Positions 35,774 to 49,150 of a stretch of 64,000 nt of DNA are shown in pieces. The stretch lies in contig WBMW01000226.1 of NCBI GenBank assembly GCA_013396635.1, forward strand, positions 1 to 64,000, given 5' to 3'. A program made the translations under genes and the position numbers. Source of the stretch: Penelope pileata. Taxonomy: Eukaryota; Chordata; Aves; Galliformes; Cracidae. A model generated the notes under the pieces. That model searched no databases and had not been told where the DNA came from. It worked only from the letters and a program-made list of their open reading frames with translations. Every line of letters starts with the position of its first letter. Position 1 is the first letter of the stretch.

Positions 35774-38220
35774 AACTACATCTAAAGCTTCTACAGCTAT
35801 TGGAGTTTATTTTTGTAAAGAAACCTCCTTTTCTCCTTCCCTAGCCATATTAGAAAGCTGAATCAGCATTAGGGCTTTAGAGTGTACCTAGTGGTTCATT
35901 TCATGGTCCTTGTGCCACAGTTCCTCATACTGGACTTTCATATTGTTTGGGACTATGAAGGAGTGGAAACCTACTAGCCTTCCCATTTTAGGAAGAAAAA
36001 CAGAATCCTTGCACATATATTCATTTTTGCCTAGCACATCTATTTATTTTTTCTTCTGTCCTATTGTCTTTCTAATTATTTTGAGTATTCCATCATCCTC
36101 TAGCTGACATTTCAGTAAATGCTAAAGAATGAGATTAAAGAACAGTCAGTGCAAGTGTGTCTTTAATTAAACTGTTCAGCCAGAATATTTCATTCCGAAT
36201 ATTACTGAACTCACATTATCTCACATTTCATTGATTAACTGTATTTAAATGTAAATTTTGTTTCCTATATAGCCAATAGCCTATATTCTTTTTAATTAAG
36301 ATAATCTTGTCTTAAAATACATTTTATTTCTGGATAGTGTTAGTAAAAATGTGAGTTTTACTCCAGGTTATTTGAATCAAGGAAGAATGTACTTTGAACT
36401 GTCTACACACTTTTTTCCTTCTATCGGTAATGTAAAGCATTGTGGCAGTGCTTCTGGATTTTTAAGCAAATACTCTGAGTCTATGTAAAGTACATCTGTG
36501 AAGTATGAGTTAGTCTTTTTTTCCCAATGGAAATATTGATTCTTTTTTTGGGGGGGACAGTAGATTGAAATTATTGTAAATTCAAGTATATAGCAACATA
36601 CTTAGTCCATAAAAGGAAAATATTTATTTAGTAGTCCTTGCCATACTATTTCCTTCTGTATATTACTATATTCTGTACCATAATCCTCAGTTGCATAATT
36701 TGGTGACTGAAACAGAAGAGTCAATTTTTGCAATTTTTAATGAAAAATAATCTGTAAATTTTGTATTTTTGTTGCCTGGATAAAGAATCAGGATCAGTAA
36801 GAGCAGCTGTTTGCTTCATTTCTTTTAGAATAAAATAGAACATAGGCATCTTCCTGCTACTTGTGCATTTGAAAATATCAAAAATACTGAACACATGTTT
36901 AATAGCGTAAGCATGGAACAGTACTCAGTGAATGTATTTGCCTTGTGCCCTTCCTTTTGCCTGTTCAAGTTGATAACATCTGGTATCAGAGCTTCAGCAG
37001 CTCTGAAAACTGTCACTATGCTGGCCAGTCTAGCAAAATGAATCTCTTCAGATATGAGTTTAAGATTCATCTATTTCAAGTTACACTGCCTCTTGGGTTA
37101 GTGCAGCTTCTGCATTTTCTACAGCTGAGTAAAAGGTAATCATACTTGGAACTCAACCCGCTGTTTGTGCAGTTAAAACATCTATTGATGGTTTGATGGT
37201 TACTTGTACAATATTGATAAAGAAAAAATATTGAGAAAATATTTGTTACCTACCTTGTTTTTTTTTTTTTTTTTTAATTTTGGACAGAAAATACTCATAC
37301 CATCATCGTACTAGTGTGGTCCATTTTATGGGTTGATGGAAACCTTTCAGGCTGAGTCAATAGTTTGGCATTGAGTTGTCATACCTTATGATAGACTAGT
37401 ATCTACTTGCCTGATGGTCAAAGTATTACAGCATCCTGCCTAAGTTACTGAACAGCAGTGTGACATCAGATTTTTCAGTAGCTTTCTAAGGCAGAAGCAG
37501 ACATTTGCTTCTCTTAAGTTTTCAAGTATGCCAGTTTGTATTCCTGGTCCAGTTCTGTGTCAGTCATTAGTCTTGCCCAGTGGGCTGCAGCACCAAGGTC
37601 AAACACATGAGGTAAGTCTTCTCTAGGATTTTAACAACCTTGTTGTCTTCACTTTTTACAGATGACATCTCACTGAGCTGTAGTTATTGTAGCTCATCAT
37701 CCTATGACACTTTTACAGCAAATGGAAAGATCTAAGCATTTCTAAGAAAAGGTTCATCTAATTCTGAGGTGGATGTCTGAAACAGGTCACATATATCATA
37801 AAAAGTGCCCGTTTATTCTCAACAATTTTAAACAGAGCTCAGGGTGATTAGTTTAACAATGGATATCTCTGGTGTAACAGTCAAAAATCAGGTGAGATAA
37901 ATCTTAATGTCCGTGGGTAGTTATACTCTCCCTTAATGACTTTAAATAAGCAGATTCTTTTGGCAAGTGTGTTTCAAACTTTCAAAATGTTTACCATCTG
38001 CTAAGAGCTTTTACTGGAGAGAGTTGGTTTTTTTCTACTTGGAGTGCCTAGATTCTCATTTTACAATACAGATTGCACTGGCATGAAATCTGTAAGTACC
38101 ATATTTTTTTACATGAAGTCCAAGTTGTGCAGTTAGCCTATTTTTGAGTTATGCCCTATCTTCTTTTAAAATCATGTCTTAATAATAATCTTGCCCCTTA
38201 CTTACTACTCCTATTATGAT
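35774..38220. other. AT-rich noncoding DNA
   Basis: No gene or transposon is recognised. It includes a G7 run at about 36550 and a T18 run at 37258-37275. Confidence 0.6.
37258..37275. repeat. Poly-T run (T18)
   Basis: Eighteen consecutive T residues in unique sequence. Confidence 0.9.
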
Positions 38221-38418
38221 AAGGGTAGTGAGACACTGAAACAGGTTTCCCAGAGATGTGGTGGATGCCCCGTCCCTGGAGACAGTCAAGGTCAGGCTGG
38301 ACCAAGCTCTGAGCAACCTGATCTAGCTGTAGATGTCATCTAATCCAACTCTTCTGCAATGAACAAGGACATTTGTACGTCCCTTCCAACTCAAATGATT
38401 CTATGATTCTATTCTGTG
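38221..38418 (+). mobile_element. CR1 3' end, 5'-truncated
   Basis: This is a CR1 tail in plus orientation: GGGTAGTGAGACACTG, then CAGGTTTCCCAGAGATGTGG, then the CCCCGTCCCTGGAGAC block, GGCTGGACCAAGC and CTGAGCAACCTGATCTAGCT, a short duplicated or foreign piece (about 38330-38370), CGTCCCTTCCAACTCAAATG and the terminal ATTCTATGATTCTATTCTG. It lacks all but the last codons of ORF2. The middle block is nearly the same as that in the copy at 21.3 kb, so the two are probably the same or sister subfamilies. Confidence 0.92.
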
Positions 38419-40689
38419 AAGATACCTAAAATCATAGTTTTCATTTTTTGTGCAGGAGCTGTTCCTTCTAATGTATCAAATGATGAATAAAGTTTTCCCT
38501 TAAATCCATGGGGTTTTTTTGCACCTTACTATTAGAAATTGAGGTATTTGCTAACACACAATGAAAATAATAAAAATAAGCTTGAATTTTTCCTGTTGAG
38601 AAATATCTCCTGTGCCAGCGTTAAAAGGATTGTTCTCAGGAAACTGCAGAACAATTGTCTTGCAACATTTATTTAAATTAAGCTTATTTTATTGGCCTTT
38701 TGCACTTCAAGAAGGGCTCCTCAGACTATGATGAGTTGAATTTCTTACACACTGTGATAAATGCATTTGGACTTATTTTCACAGGGACTGAACAGACACT
38801 GCTTGTGTTGAAAGCCATGAGAGCTGTGTATAAGAGTACCTGTGAAATCCAGGCCAATGATTTGTAGTGTGGTCTTAATATGCTTAGACAAGTTTGTGTA
38901 ATTTGAGATTTTCTCTTTAAGTTTGTGCGCTAAACCACCTCAAATTAGTAAGAATGATTGAGGATGTTGTGACATGCTTCTCCGAGCAGTATTTTACACA
39001 TGCATATGTCCACACACATGCAAGACATATAGTCTTTGAGGAGCAGAAGCCCTTATGAGCATTCACACAGCAGTATGTCTGCGTATATTGTGGCAATAGG
39101 TACAGATTTCACATCTCACGGACACTTTGTCAGTATATAAATAGACTTTCTACTGTTGTTTTCATACAGAAAAGTATATCAATGAAGAAAAATTATAAAT
39201 GTTTCTTTAGTAAAGTCTTTCTAGTCAGTAATTACAAGATGGCTGTAGAAGAGCTACTGCAAAAATCAGCAGCTATCAGGATTGCATCCATTTTGTGTTG
39301 TCTTAAAATGTCTTCAAATGATCCAATACCCATTAGCTTTTTTTTCAACATTATTAATATTTTTCAATGACAGTTTACACCAGATATGCTCTTGCATGGC
39401 TATGCGATTTCAGTATTGGATTGCTGGGAACTATGCAATATAACGCATTCAGTTAATGCCATTATAAACATTCAGAACTGCATGTACCCTAGTTCCTTCT
39501 TCTGCCATGTCTTTCACCAGCTTCCCAGGACTGGATGAGGAATAGAAAGAAACAAAAAATAGAATTGGATGCTTGATAGTTTTCCTCTTGTTTATGTATT
39601 ATACTTATGAAATCATTTCAGTTTCTCCATAAGTTGCTAACTGATGCATTGATGAAATCTTTGCAGATCATATGACAGTAACTTATATAGAACTTAGTGT
39701 GGTTGCATATAAAGCAGTACAAAATGTTTGTTTCCACTGGAAAGATATGTTGTGATGCAGTACAAAGTTTTTCTAAGAAATAGACTTCTCTGTTGTACTT
39801 AAAAGAAGGAAAGTCTTTTTTTGTTTGCTCTATTAATCTTATACACTGTATTTAGTCTGTCAAAGTCTTTTAGGGGTATCTCCGTGACCAGTGAAACATG
39901 ACACGTGAACCATAAAAGTGAGACTTGTGTACTGAGTTATTTTGCGGTACTGTTGATTCTTTTGTAAGTTCAGCTAATACAGCTTCACAGGTCAGCTGTG
40001 GGTTATAATTGAGTTAGGTCGTGTCCTTGTGGCTTTGAAACAGCAATCATCGAGGGAAATGTTAACAGCTGTAAAACATAGAACACACTAAGATCAGATA
40101 AGTAACCATACTTTCAACTACTTTGTGTAGAGTTTCATCTGTAAAAATAGTATTAGTTGTTTAAATGTAGCTGTGTGAGTGTACCTAACTGTATGTATTT
40201 ATATAAATAAGTTTCATGGATAAATAGATGTCTTTACGCATGCAACTGCTTCAGATGGTGCAAGTTTAATCAACAAACAGCAAAACTTATTCTGAATGAA
40301 AATTGAAGAGTCTATTGCAAGTGCAGAAAAGAAAATTTATATTTTGGCAAACAAACGCTTGTTAAATTAAATTGGGCTATGTATGGAAAATACAGCATTT
40401 TAATGACTGCAAGGTGACATCAGGGAAGGGCTTCCTCAATTCCACAGAAAACGTTCTGTTTTTCATTTGTAGTGTGCTTTTCATGACTGAACAAGAGGTT
40501 TCTGGCAGAAATAAGCTATAGGCAGTGTTGGAGAAGTCAGCTCCAGCAAGGTTCTGTTCATGTGGTGAATCTTAAGGATTGTTGTGGATTAGTTTCAGTA
40601 GTTATTACAGATTAGTTTCACCGGTTGTTTTTAGAGAAGCATTGCAACAGTGCCTCCAAATTTCTGTCACCATGGTGTGGTGAGTCTGT
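38419..40689. other. AT-rich noncoding DNA
   Basis: Unique sequence. No gene, repeat family or structured element is recognised. Confidence 0.6.
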
Positions 40690-41480
40690 AGTGCAGGTTG
40701 CTTAGCAGTAAGATTTCAGGGCTAGTGCTGCAGCGTGGGACTTCATTATAGTAGGAAGAAAGGGGAGTTGAATCCTTACTATGATGCACAGCATGCCTGC
40801 TTCTGAAGTGGTATGTATCCTGCAGGCAGTGAGCAAACTAAGTGTGACACAAGTGTCACTCTGAGTGCTTTCAAAGCAGGATTGCAGCTGTGGTTTCTCG
40901 GACAAAGGTTGGGTGCAGGCTGACCCCACAACCTGAAGGTGGGCAGGCATCATGGGGTGGGTATGCTGCTGGGCCTGCCCTAGGGCTCGCCAGGCCTCCA
41001 GGTGAGCAGTGCCTGCTCATGTGCCTGAGCTTGCTGTATTCTGCCAGGATGGCTGATCAGTGTAATGCTCGGGTCTTCTGCCTCAGGCAAAGCTTCCCAG
41101 CTATGATGGAAACAGAAGTTAAATCATTACAACAAAGAAAGCATGGCTGCAGCTCCTACCTTGAGGCACAGCGTGGTATGGAATTTGTAGGTTTCAGTCA
41201 GAGCTACATTACTCTAGGCGGGGTATCTTGCTGAGCTTTGGATGCCGAGCTGTGGAGATGGCATAAAAACATCTGATGTGAAGTCAGAGACCCACCCTGA
41301 AGGCAGAATTGTCTGACTGCAGAGGTAGGAATTGCCACTGCGCTTCAATTTGGGCATCCTGCCCTGAGGGCAGAGGCACGCAGTGTCATTTCCATCCTAA
41401 CAGTGCTCCCGGGCCTACCTCACATGCCTGCACTGTCCAACAGTTTTGCCATGGAAGCTGTTTCCATGGTAGTGATTTAC
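40690..41480. other. GC-richer patch, unidentified
   Basis: Composition shifts to balanced or GC-rich for about 800 bases, densest at about 40900-41060 with runs such as GGGCCTGCCC and CCAGGCCTCCAGG. Two plus-strand open frames occur (40890-41234, opening at GTG, and 41309-41689, opening at TTG). Neither has an ATG start at its beginning, and neither shows a domain that I recognise. It may be a noncoding exon, a weak island, or an old unclassified repeat such as an LTR. I cannot identify terminal repeats. Confidence 0.35.
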
Positions 41481-44400
41481 CAGTGGATAGTATGAAATAT
41501 TCAGCAGAGGAATATTTTCTAGATTCTTTTAAACTACGTAGAAATTTGTGTACATATCCCTACATGCTTCTAATTTTCAAAAATTCTGGAGAGAAAAACA
41601 AAGATACATGTTGTGACTTTCTTTTTCCCTACTCACTCCAAAACTGTTTCTTGTCTGTGTATTTATTAGGAGAGTATGCTTGCTTGTAGGCTTAGCCTGT
41701 CTTATGTATTGTTGATTTTGTTCAGTTATAAACATGACTTTACTGAAAAAAACAGCAAGTTTGGAAGAGAGATATTTATTTCTCTCTGTATTCCTCACAC
41801 TAGTCCTCCTCTGGTTTTTGACCTGTGAGGTCATGCTGGATATTGGAGATATCTGTATGCAGACTTCTAGGGCTGAGGATTGGTTTGTCTTTATTATGTG
41901 GCCCGTGTTTCACAAGAAAGTGCTTGTGAGGGCATGACTCTGCTGCTTGTAGAGGAGAAAATAAGCTTTTTTTGCCTCTCAATATGTCTATACTATAAGG
42001 GTGGAAAAATCCTTGTGTTCCAGTTTACTTTTGTTAACGTTACATTTTTGTGGGCAGAAGTGCTTAGATTACCTGATTAATTGCTTTTGGGAACAGAAGA
42101 AAATTTATCCATTAAAAAATGAAGGTGAGATGTGAGTTATTTATTTATTTTCATAGTTTTAGTATTATAAATGTGTTCATTTAACTGGAGATGGATTTTT
42201 TTTTTTAAAAAAGGGTCTGTTTCTTGTACTGTTTTGAGTGTTTCGTTTGCATTATTTCAATGAAATGTTAATGAAATTGCAAAGAAATAACACTAACCTG
42301 GATCAGAATGTTTGGTTTGAATGTGTATTATTAACTTGAAATCCATGTCAAAGTCTTTTTATTCATGTTGATGCAAGACTGAGCCCTATAATTTGAAATG
42401 CATAAATATCCTTAGGATCACAGTTATAACATCTTCTGTTATCATCTCCTTGAAGTGTAACAATTGCAATGATTATGTAGATCTGTTAACGAAAGCAACC
42501 AGTTAAAAATAGGGTGAATTGTTTGTTTATGCTTTGCTCAGTACTCCACAGATGCGTACTGTAGGGTTGATCTCAGCATTTGAGGGAAGGGAAGGTGAAT
42601 ATGGTATTTTGCAGATGCAAATATTTTCCAGTATTATTCATTAGCTACTGACAAAGAAGCAAATTTTTATTGTGGAAAAGGGAGATTTTAATGTTTGAAA
42701 GTTTTAATAATTGAATAATTTTCTTCAGATTGATTTTGAAGTATGATTTAGAAAGCTGTCATTTAAGTGATTGTTCCTCTATTGCCAGCCAAACAATTTA
42801 GTCAAGACAGCAGGCCAGCCAAGAGAGACAGTAAAGATGCAGATATATAAGAAAAATGACATCCTTTAAGAATGCAGATAATGTTAGTGACAATGTAAGA
42901 AAGAAGTGGAAGGCATCTCTAGTTTATACATTTAATTTTAAAACACTGTTCCAGGTGCATTACATGTGTTGAGACAGTTTGTTCAGTGCAAAGTGAAAGG
43001 GCTTTCTACACTGTTCTAAAGCCCTTGATCCTCATTGCTGCAGGACCAAGCCAAAATTTAGCTGAAATATTCTGTACTGGTGCCATGTAGGGAAAATACT
43101 TCGGTATGAAATAATGGTGGATTCTTTTTTATTATTATTAATTTACTTTCAGAAATTAAACTCCAGGTAGCACTGTTTCAGAGGCACACAAAAAAAATCA
43201 TGTGATGCACATTTATGTAGGGGCACGTTTTTTTTGCTGGTCTCTACTTCTACCTGCTGAAAATGTTCCAGTCTCCAAGCTAGCTAGGTCTCTACTCCTT
43301 TTCAGACCAGCTGTTGGAAATCAAATGGAGATGACAGTGTCAATCAAGTTCAGAAAGTTTCAAACCTGATCAGAATCTGTTTGTCTACATCTTACATTAA
43401 TGCCTACAATAGTAAGTTTTCAAACCACAGCAAATTATCGTCTTAAAAATTAAGTGTTCAAGTGATGCATCTCCATTTAAAAATGATAAATAACGGTTTC
43501 ATTGTTGGTAAGGGGAATGAGACTTAGCTGATTGGTTCTCAAAACTGGATTCAATACTTTAATCCTTGATTGTGAAATGTGTTTGCTTTTTCCCATTTGC
43601 ATTTTGTTTTAAATGAAAGTTGAAATTCTCATGTAAACACAGGTTTCTAATATAATGGTTTATTTAGAAAGAAAGTAAAACATTGTGAGACTTGTGATTA
43701 TAAGTTACAGTACCTGTGACTATGATCTAAATTTCTAGGGAAATATTTCTGGAGAAATGTTTACTATATTAATAAACATATGAAGTAGATTCCAGAATGT
43801 GGGTTAGTAATTTAAATGAAAAGGCTTTAAAAGTGATTTTGGGATCAAAGTGAATATAAGTACCAAAAGTATTTTTTTCAAGATTCAAGTGAAATTGTTG
43901 TTGCAGAAGCTGTTATTTAAGTTTGCTGAATCATAAGACTAAAAGGTGGATGAAACATGTTTAGGCTCCGGAATATTTATGTGGGCTGCACTAAATCACG
44001 GATTGTTATCAGGTGTTTTTCAGCGTACACATCTAAAGCAGAATGTCAGATAAATCAAATTGTAAATTGATGTTCATATCTTTTAGAAATTGCTTTTTTT
44101 ATTAGTCTTTGCTAGTAGAGGATTGATCCGTTGTTTGATATGAGGTATCACCTTAGTGTTACGTGTCAAGATATCCCTTTTCTGTTATATTATTCTATGA
44201 TACTGGCTATCCAGTTAGCTTTGGCGTAGGCTTTTTAGGAGAGAGTACAACATGAAATATGTAAGAAAATCCATTAGAATTCAATGAAAGAGGATTCTGG
44301 ACTTGTGTTTTGTGTATTTGTAAAGCTCATGAAAAATTCTGGAGAAACAGTGCAATAGAGCTATGGCAGTTTATGACCAGTTATACCATGTTAACCAAAT

Positions 44401-46033
44401 CATTAAAGAACCTAACCTAAAGTGATATTTAAATTTTCAGTTGGCTAGTCCAAAACCAGTGAGTGGTCTAGAATGACAGAGATATTGTAATCTGCTCAAG
44501 GTAATAACTGCGTTTCCTGTTGAAACATTAGGCAGCCAGGAGCCATCTCACTGCTATGTTTTCCTGGCTTTGTTGTTTGTGGTAATATGATTAGCATGAT
44601 AAGGGAAAAGCAAAGGGCCTCTACGCTCACCTTTTGTTTGCTGTGGATTCCTGTGCTTATGAATCCTCTGGTGTTCAGTTGTGCCGGAATCGAAGCTGAT
44701 TTTTGGGACTGAAGTTGCTCCTTTTATCTGTAGATGCATACAATACTGTTGCATGGCATAGGGGTCGCTTTCCTCTGAGATGCATCCATTATGTTTTTAA
44801 ATCAAGGAATCTCTATGTGTTCAGAATGGTCATTTGGAGCTAAATGATTCTGATGCTTAGTTATCGTGAATCTCTAACCATTTATGTATTTTGTAAGACA
44901 AAGAAAATATGATCCCCAACTGTATGGATTAAATCTCTATTGCTAACTGCAAGGGTTAGGGCTTGTGATTTTTTTTTTATTTTTATTTTTTAACTTTTGT
45001 GGCACCTTGTTTTGCCCCAGAAAGAAATAGGACATCAAAAATTTGCTCATTAAGCAAAATGACTTTGCCTGTGCAATTACATATTGATGGTTTTTTTTAA
45101 AAAATGCTACAATACCCATAGAAAAGCTTAATGTATATTTATTAACCTGGAGAAAAGGAGTTGTAAAACTTCCAATATAGATAACGGTAAAATCCATTCA
45201 AACTGTGAAAAATCATAAGGCAAAGTTGAAGTCAGGACTTGGGTACTGACTGCAGGCTTCATCTGCTATTCATAATGTTCAGCTGGTCCTTAAGAAAAAA
45301 GATGAAGTAAACACAGTACAACATATGTGTAATCTCCTAACCCTTAATAAATATTCTACAAATCATTAGGGACATATTCTTGTACACTCTTTGCACTGCT
45401 TTAGAGATCACAGATATTAGAAATAAACTGATCTATCATCCTGTCAGTGTATCCCTTCTCAATTATAACTCAGCACAGGATTTTTCCTTTAACATATTCC
45501 CCATTTCATTGCCAATTTTAAGTAGTTTAAAAGAGGAATTTCTATCATTTTTTTTCCAAACAACATTTGTGATTGAATATCACTATCAGATTGGTTGAAT
45601 TTACATTCTCTTAAATTCATCTGATGTTGCAGAATTTTATACTCCTTATATCATCCCTAATGTTGTATTCTGTAAGTCTCGTAGCTGTGTTTGCATATGT
45701 CCAAAACCTTTTCCGATTTTTCTTATAGTCCTTTGCATAATATGCTCAGTATTTACTGTTTTTACTTCACAGTCAGCGCTTGCTATATTAAAGAATTGTG
45801 AGGTTTTTTTTTTTCCCCAGTTTTTAAAATCTGTACAGAATTTAAATAAAGTTTCTATCAGTCACCATTATTCATTGTCCCTTATTTCTTTCTCTGCATC
45901 CCTAAGATAAAATAGTAACCTGTAACTTCTAATTTATGTTCTTTGTCTGTAAATAAAGTCCTTTTAGATTCCATTGTTTGAAGACAAGAAATGTGGTTTG
46001 ACAGAGAGCAAAACCGACAAACAACTGTTTGTC

Positions 46034-46048
46034 AAAAAAAAAAAAAAA
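46034..46048. repeat. Poly-A run (A15)
   Basis: Fifteen consecutive A residues; no retroposon body is recognised upstream. Confidence 0.9.
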
Positions 46049-46653
46049 GTGTAACAATCAAAACCAGGCCCCTTTCTATAAAAGTTTGATTACCAATGTT
46101 GCGTGCTACGTATCTGTAACTGTTTACAAAATCCCAGCAGAAATACTTTTTAACTGAAAGTCTACTTTCTACAGCACAGTTTTTTGGTTTTTTTTAATGT
46201 TGCATTCAGGTCAAATTAGGTTAAGATTTGATGCTGCAATACTTTTTGGTGGTCGAGCAACTGAGGTAGAAGTAATGAGATGTTGAAAGTGGCAGAAACT
46301 ACCATTTGATTTTGTCCTTTTAGGTAGTAAAACTGATCAAGATTTTAATGCCTTTGTCCCAATGCTTAGTTACCTTTGATTCATCCATATTTCTGGTTTT
46401 CTTTACCTTTATAAATTTCAGTCACATACTTGGAACATATTACTTCTCAGATGAATAACTTCCCAGCACACTTTGAGCAATATGCTTTTTATTTTAATTA
46501 AAAATAATAAACCACATATCTGCGTTCTTATCTACTACATTAGATTGAAAGTGAAGAGCAGTATTAAGGTGTTCTGTGAGACTGAACTAAATAATACCAT
46601 AGAAAATCCTGCATATATTATCTGAAATTTGATTTCCAGCTTGGAGGGGGTGG

Positions 46654-46675
46654 TATTATTATTATTTTTATTATT
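46654..46675. repeat. (ATT)n microsatellite
   Basis: Tandem ATT units with one T expansion, following a GGAGGGGG stretch. Confidence 0.8.
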
Positions 46676-49061
46676 TCTGTGAAGGGAAAAAAAAAGATTT
46701 ATTTTTCATGCCCTAAATCTTTCCTCTTCGTCCTCTTAACGTCAGTGTTGGCAACCACAGGGAAGAATCTTTCCATCACCTGGTGTTCAGATTGTACTGC
46801 TTTTAAACAAATTGACCTAACTGGGTTCACAAGGATTTTGGCACTCGTACCAAGCTAATGTAAACTTGTCATTGCTAGCCTAACCCACACATATGAGAGA
46901 ACAAAGACATTAGTTTGACTCATTTGCCTTTAAAATGCCTTCTCATGCAACTACGGTATGATTAGCTGAAATATATTTAGTAATGCCTGTGAAAAATGAT
47001 GAAAATTAGTATTTGTAAATAATTTTGCTAATGCTTTCCATGTTGTTTTTTAGTTATTATTATTGTAATTGGAGAAAATATCTAAGGAAATAGACCAGTA
47101 ATCCAATTATTTACTTATTTATTTCTATATTTTGATTGCAACAGTTTGTTGCGTATTCTAACATCCTCCCATTGCAATTAGCTCTGGTAAAGCTTTGCCT
47201 ATTTATCTAAGATCTGATTCACCATCTTACATGAAGAAAGATTACAGGAACCAATGAACATTAAAGAAACTAAAAATCTTGCTGTGGGCATACGTAGCAC
47301 AATAAATAAATAAAGTCAATTCACCAAAGTGATCTGTTTATTATCGGAAGGTTTGCTCAGTGCTTTGGTTGCTGTGGCAGGCCAAGCCTTGAGTACAATA
47401 TCCAATTTGCCTTGGAATCGTTCTTCCGTATGTACCCAGTTGCTCTTGCAAGTAAACTACCCTGGTGAATCCAAAGAATGGCGTTGCTGCTCATACCACG
47501 GAAAATGGTTTCAATCACTCTGAGGGGGGAAAAAATATATTGTGCCTTCTAGCTTTTTGATAACGTGACTTTATTTTTTCTGATACTGTCATACTTCCAT
47601 GTTCTATCAGTCTGTGTAATCTTCCTGCTCTTTTGTACAGTCTACTGTAACTACCAAGGTTTTCTGTATATGCTATTACTTTCTGTATGTGCCATTACTG
47701 AGAATGAGACCAGAAAGTATGAGAGATGCAATGGTATCATTCAATGAAATAAATGAGATGCTAGTCATTGTTGTACAGATGATGAAACTGGATCATCTGA
47801 GTTTATCCTTTTGCCTTAATATCTCTGTATGAGAAATGATAATATCCACCAATATGCAAATAAAATTTCATGGGATATCTGATATTTCTTAAACTTCATT
47901 TGGCATTTCAGTAGATAACTATGTAAATGAGAGGTGTAACCCTCTGAAATGACCAAATGACAGGACTAAATTCTATTTTGAAATGTCAGACTTACAGAAT
48001 AAGGTAGGCTCCAAAAAGTATTTTAGATCTGGTTCAGTTCTCATAGTTTGTACGTTTAAAATGATAGAAGCAAAGAGTTATTTTAGAAGCTCTGCATTGG
48101 AACAGATATTGAATTCCAAACAACAAGAAAAAAACATAGTTCCATGGCTTAACAAAGAGCATCTTGCATGTGATGGAGGCAATAGCAGGGTATAAAAAAA
48201 CACACAATTTCACTGCATTCAGAGGGAGGCCATTTTAAAAGTAGCCTTCTGTTTTTGTGATGATCAAACACTTAATCTATCAGGATGAGTTTTTGCATGT
48301 CTGCTGATTTCAGCATATTCATTCTGGTTTTCATGTATATATTTAACAGAAAAGGTAGAAGGGAATTATGATTTACTTAATTTAAAAGCTTATGGCTCTC
48401 TTCTAAAGTAATTGTGGGAAGTAACACTCTAGAAAAGGAATGAAAGTTTCAAACTTAAATTGAAAAGAACTGAAGATTATTTATATATGTTTAATACTGA
48501 AAGACGGTTCTAAGCCATCTAACTAACACTCATATTGAGGTATGAGTATGAAAGACTGAGGTATAATCTCCTGGATTGTGTCTGTCTGATCTTTTGAAAC
48601 AAGTCCAAGTTACCTGCCTGTAATATATTTTGGAGAGAAAAATGGGAAATAAAACCTAAGGTGTGAGGTTCGTGTTTCATCTCAATATGGTGATGAGATC
48701 TAAATTTGAAGGGGAGCACTTCCGTGTATGAGGGATGTGGTGTTTTCTTTTTGTTTGTTTTAAATCCTGGATGATAGATTTAGTCCTGATCGACCAACTG
48801 GCATAGTTGGTTTGATGTGTATTTAATCATTTCACACTTCATTAGTGTTGTCAGTTGCTTTAAGGAGGCTGTAGCTACTTAAGTGCTTACTTATATAAAG
48901 TTAGCATGCAAAGCTAGAAATATTCTAGTTAAATAAAAATGAACAGGAGAAATTTAGATTCTTTTAAAATGTTTGTGCAGAAATATACCTGAATATTAAA
49001 GCACAGATAAAATGAAATTCAAAAAAAAAATCATTAAAAAATTTTCTTTAATGTGAATAGA

Positions 49062-49150
49062 ATTGTTAAGGTCGGAAAAGGCCTGTAAGATATCTAGTCC
49101 AACTGTCCACCTGCCACCATATTACCCACTAAACCATGTCTCTAAGTACC
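49062..49150 (-). mobile_element. CR1 3' end fragment, minus strand
   Basis: In the plus-strand text, AGAATTGTTAAGGTCGGAAAAG is followed by ATCTAGTCCAACTGTCCACC, TGCCACCATATTACCCACTA and AACCATGTCTCTAAGTACCA. This is the reverse complement of a CR1 3' region of the subfamily whose tail contains the phrase equivalent to ATTACCCACTAAACCATGTC. Only the last about 90 bases are present. A second CR1 lineage in this window has a different tail, so at least two subfamilies are represented. Confidence 0.75.

Larger units (their letters stand above)
41481..49061. other. AT-rich noncoding DNA
   Basis: About 7.5 kb with no recognised gene or transposon. Simple sequence includes A15 at 46034-46048, a T11 run at 45804-45814 and a TTA-rich repeat at 46654-46675. 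Short open frames have no domain; the one at 47329-47523 opens with GTG and resembles nothing that I know. Confidence 0.6.

Noticed and set aside
47329..47523. 64-codon frame with a protein-like look, and a minus-strand frame in the same place
   Set aside because: It opens with GTG. Neither strand gives a motif that I recognise, and no splice or poly-A context supports it.
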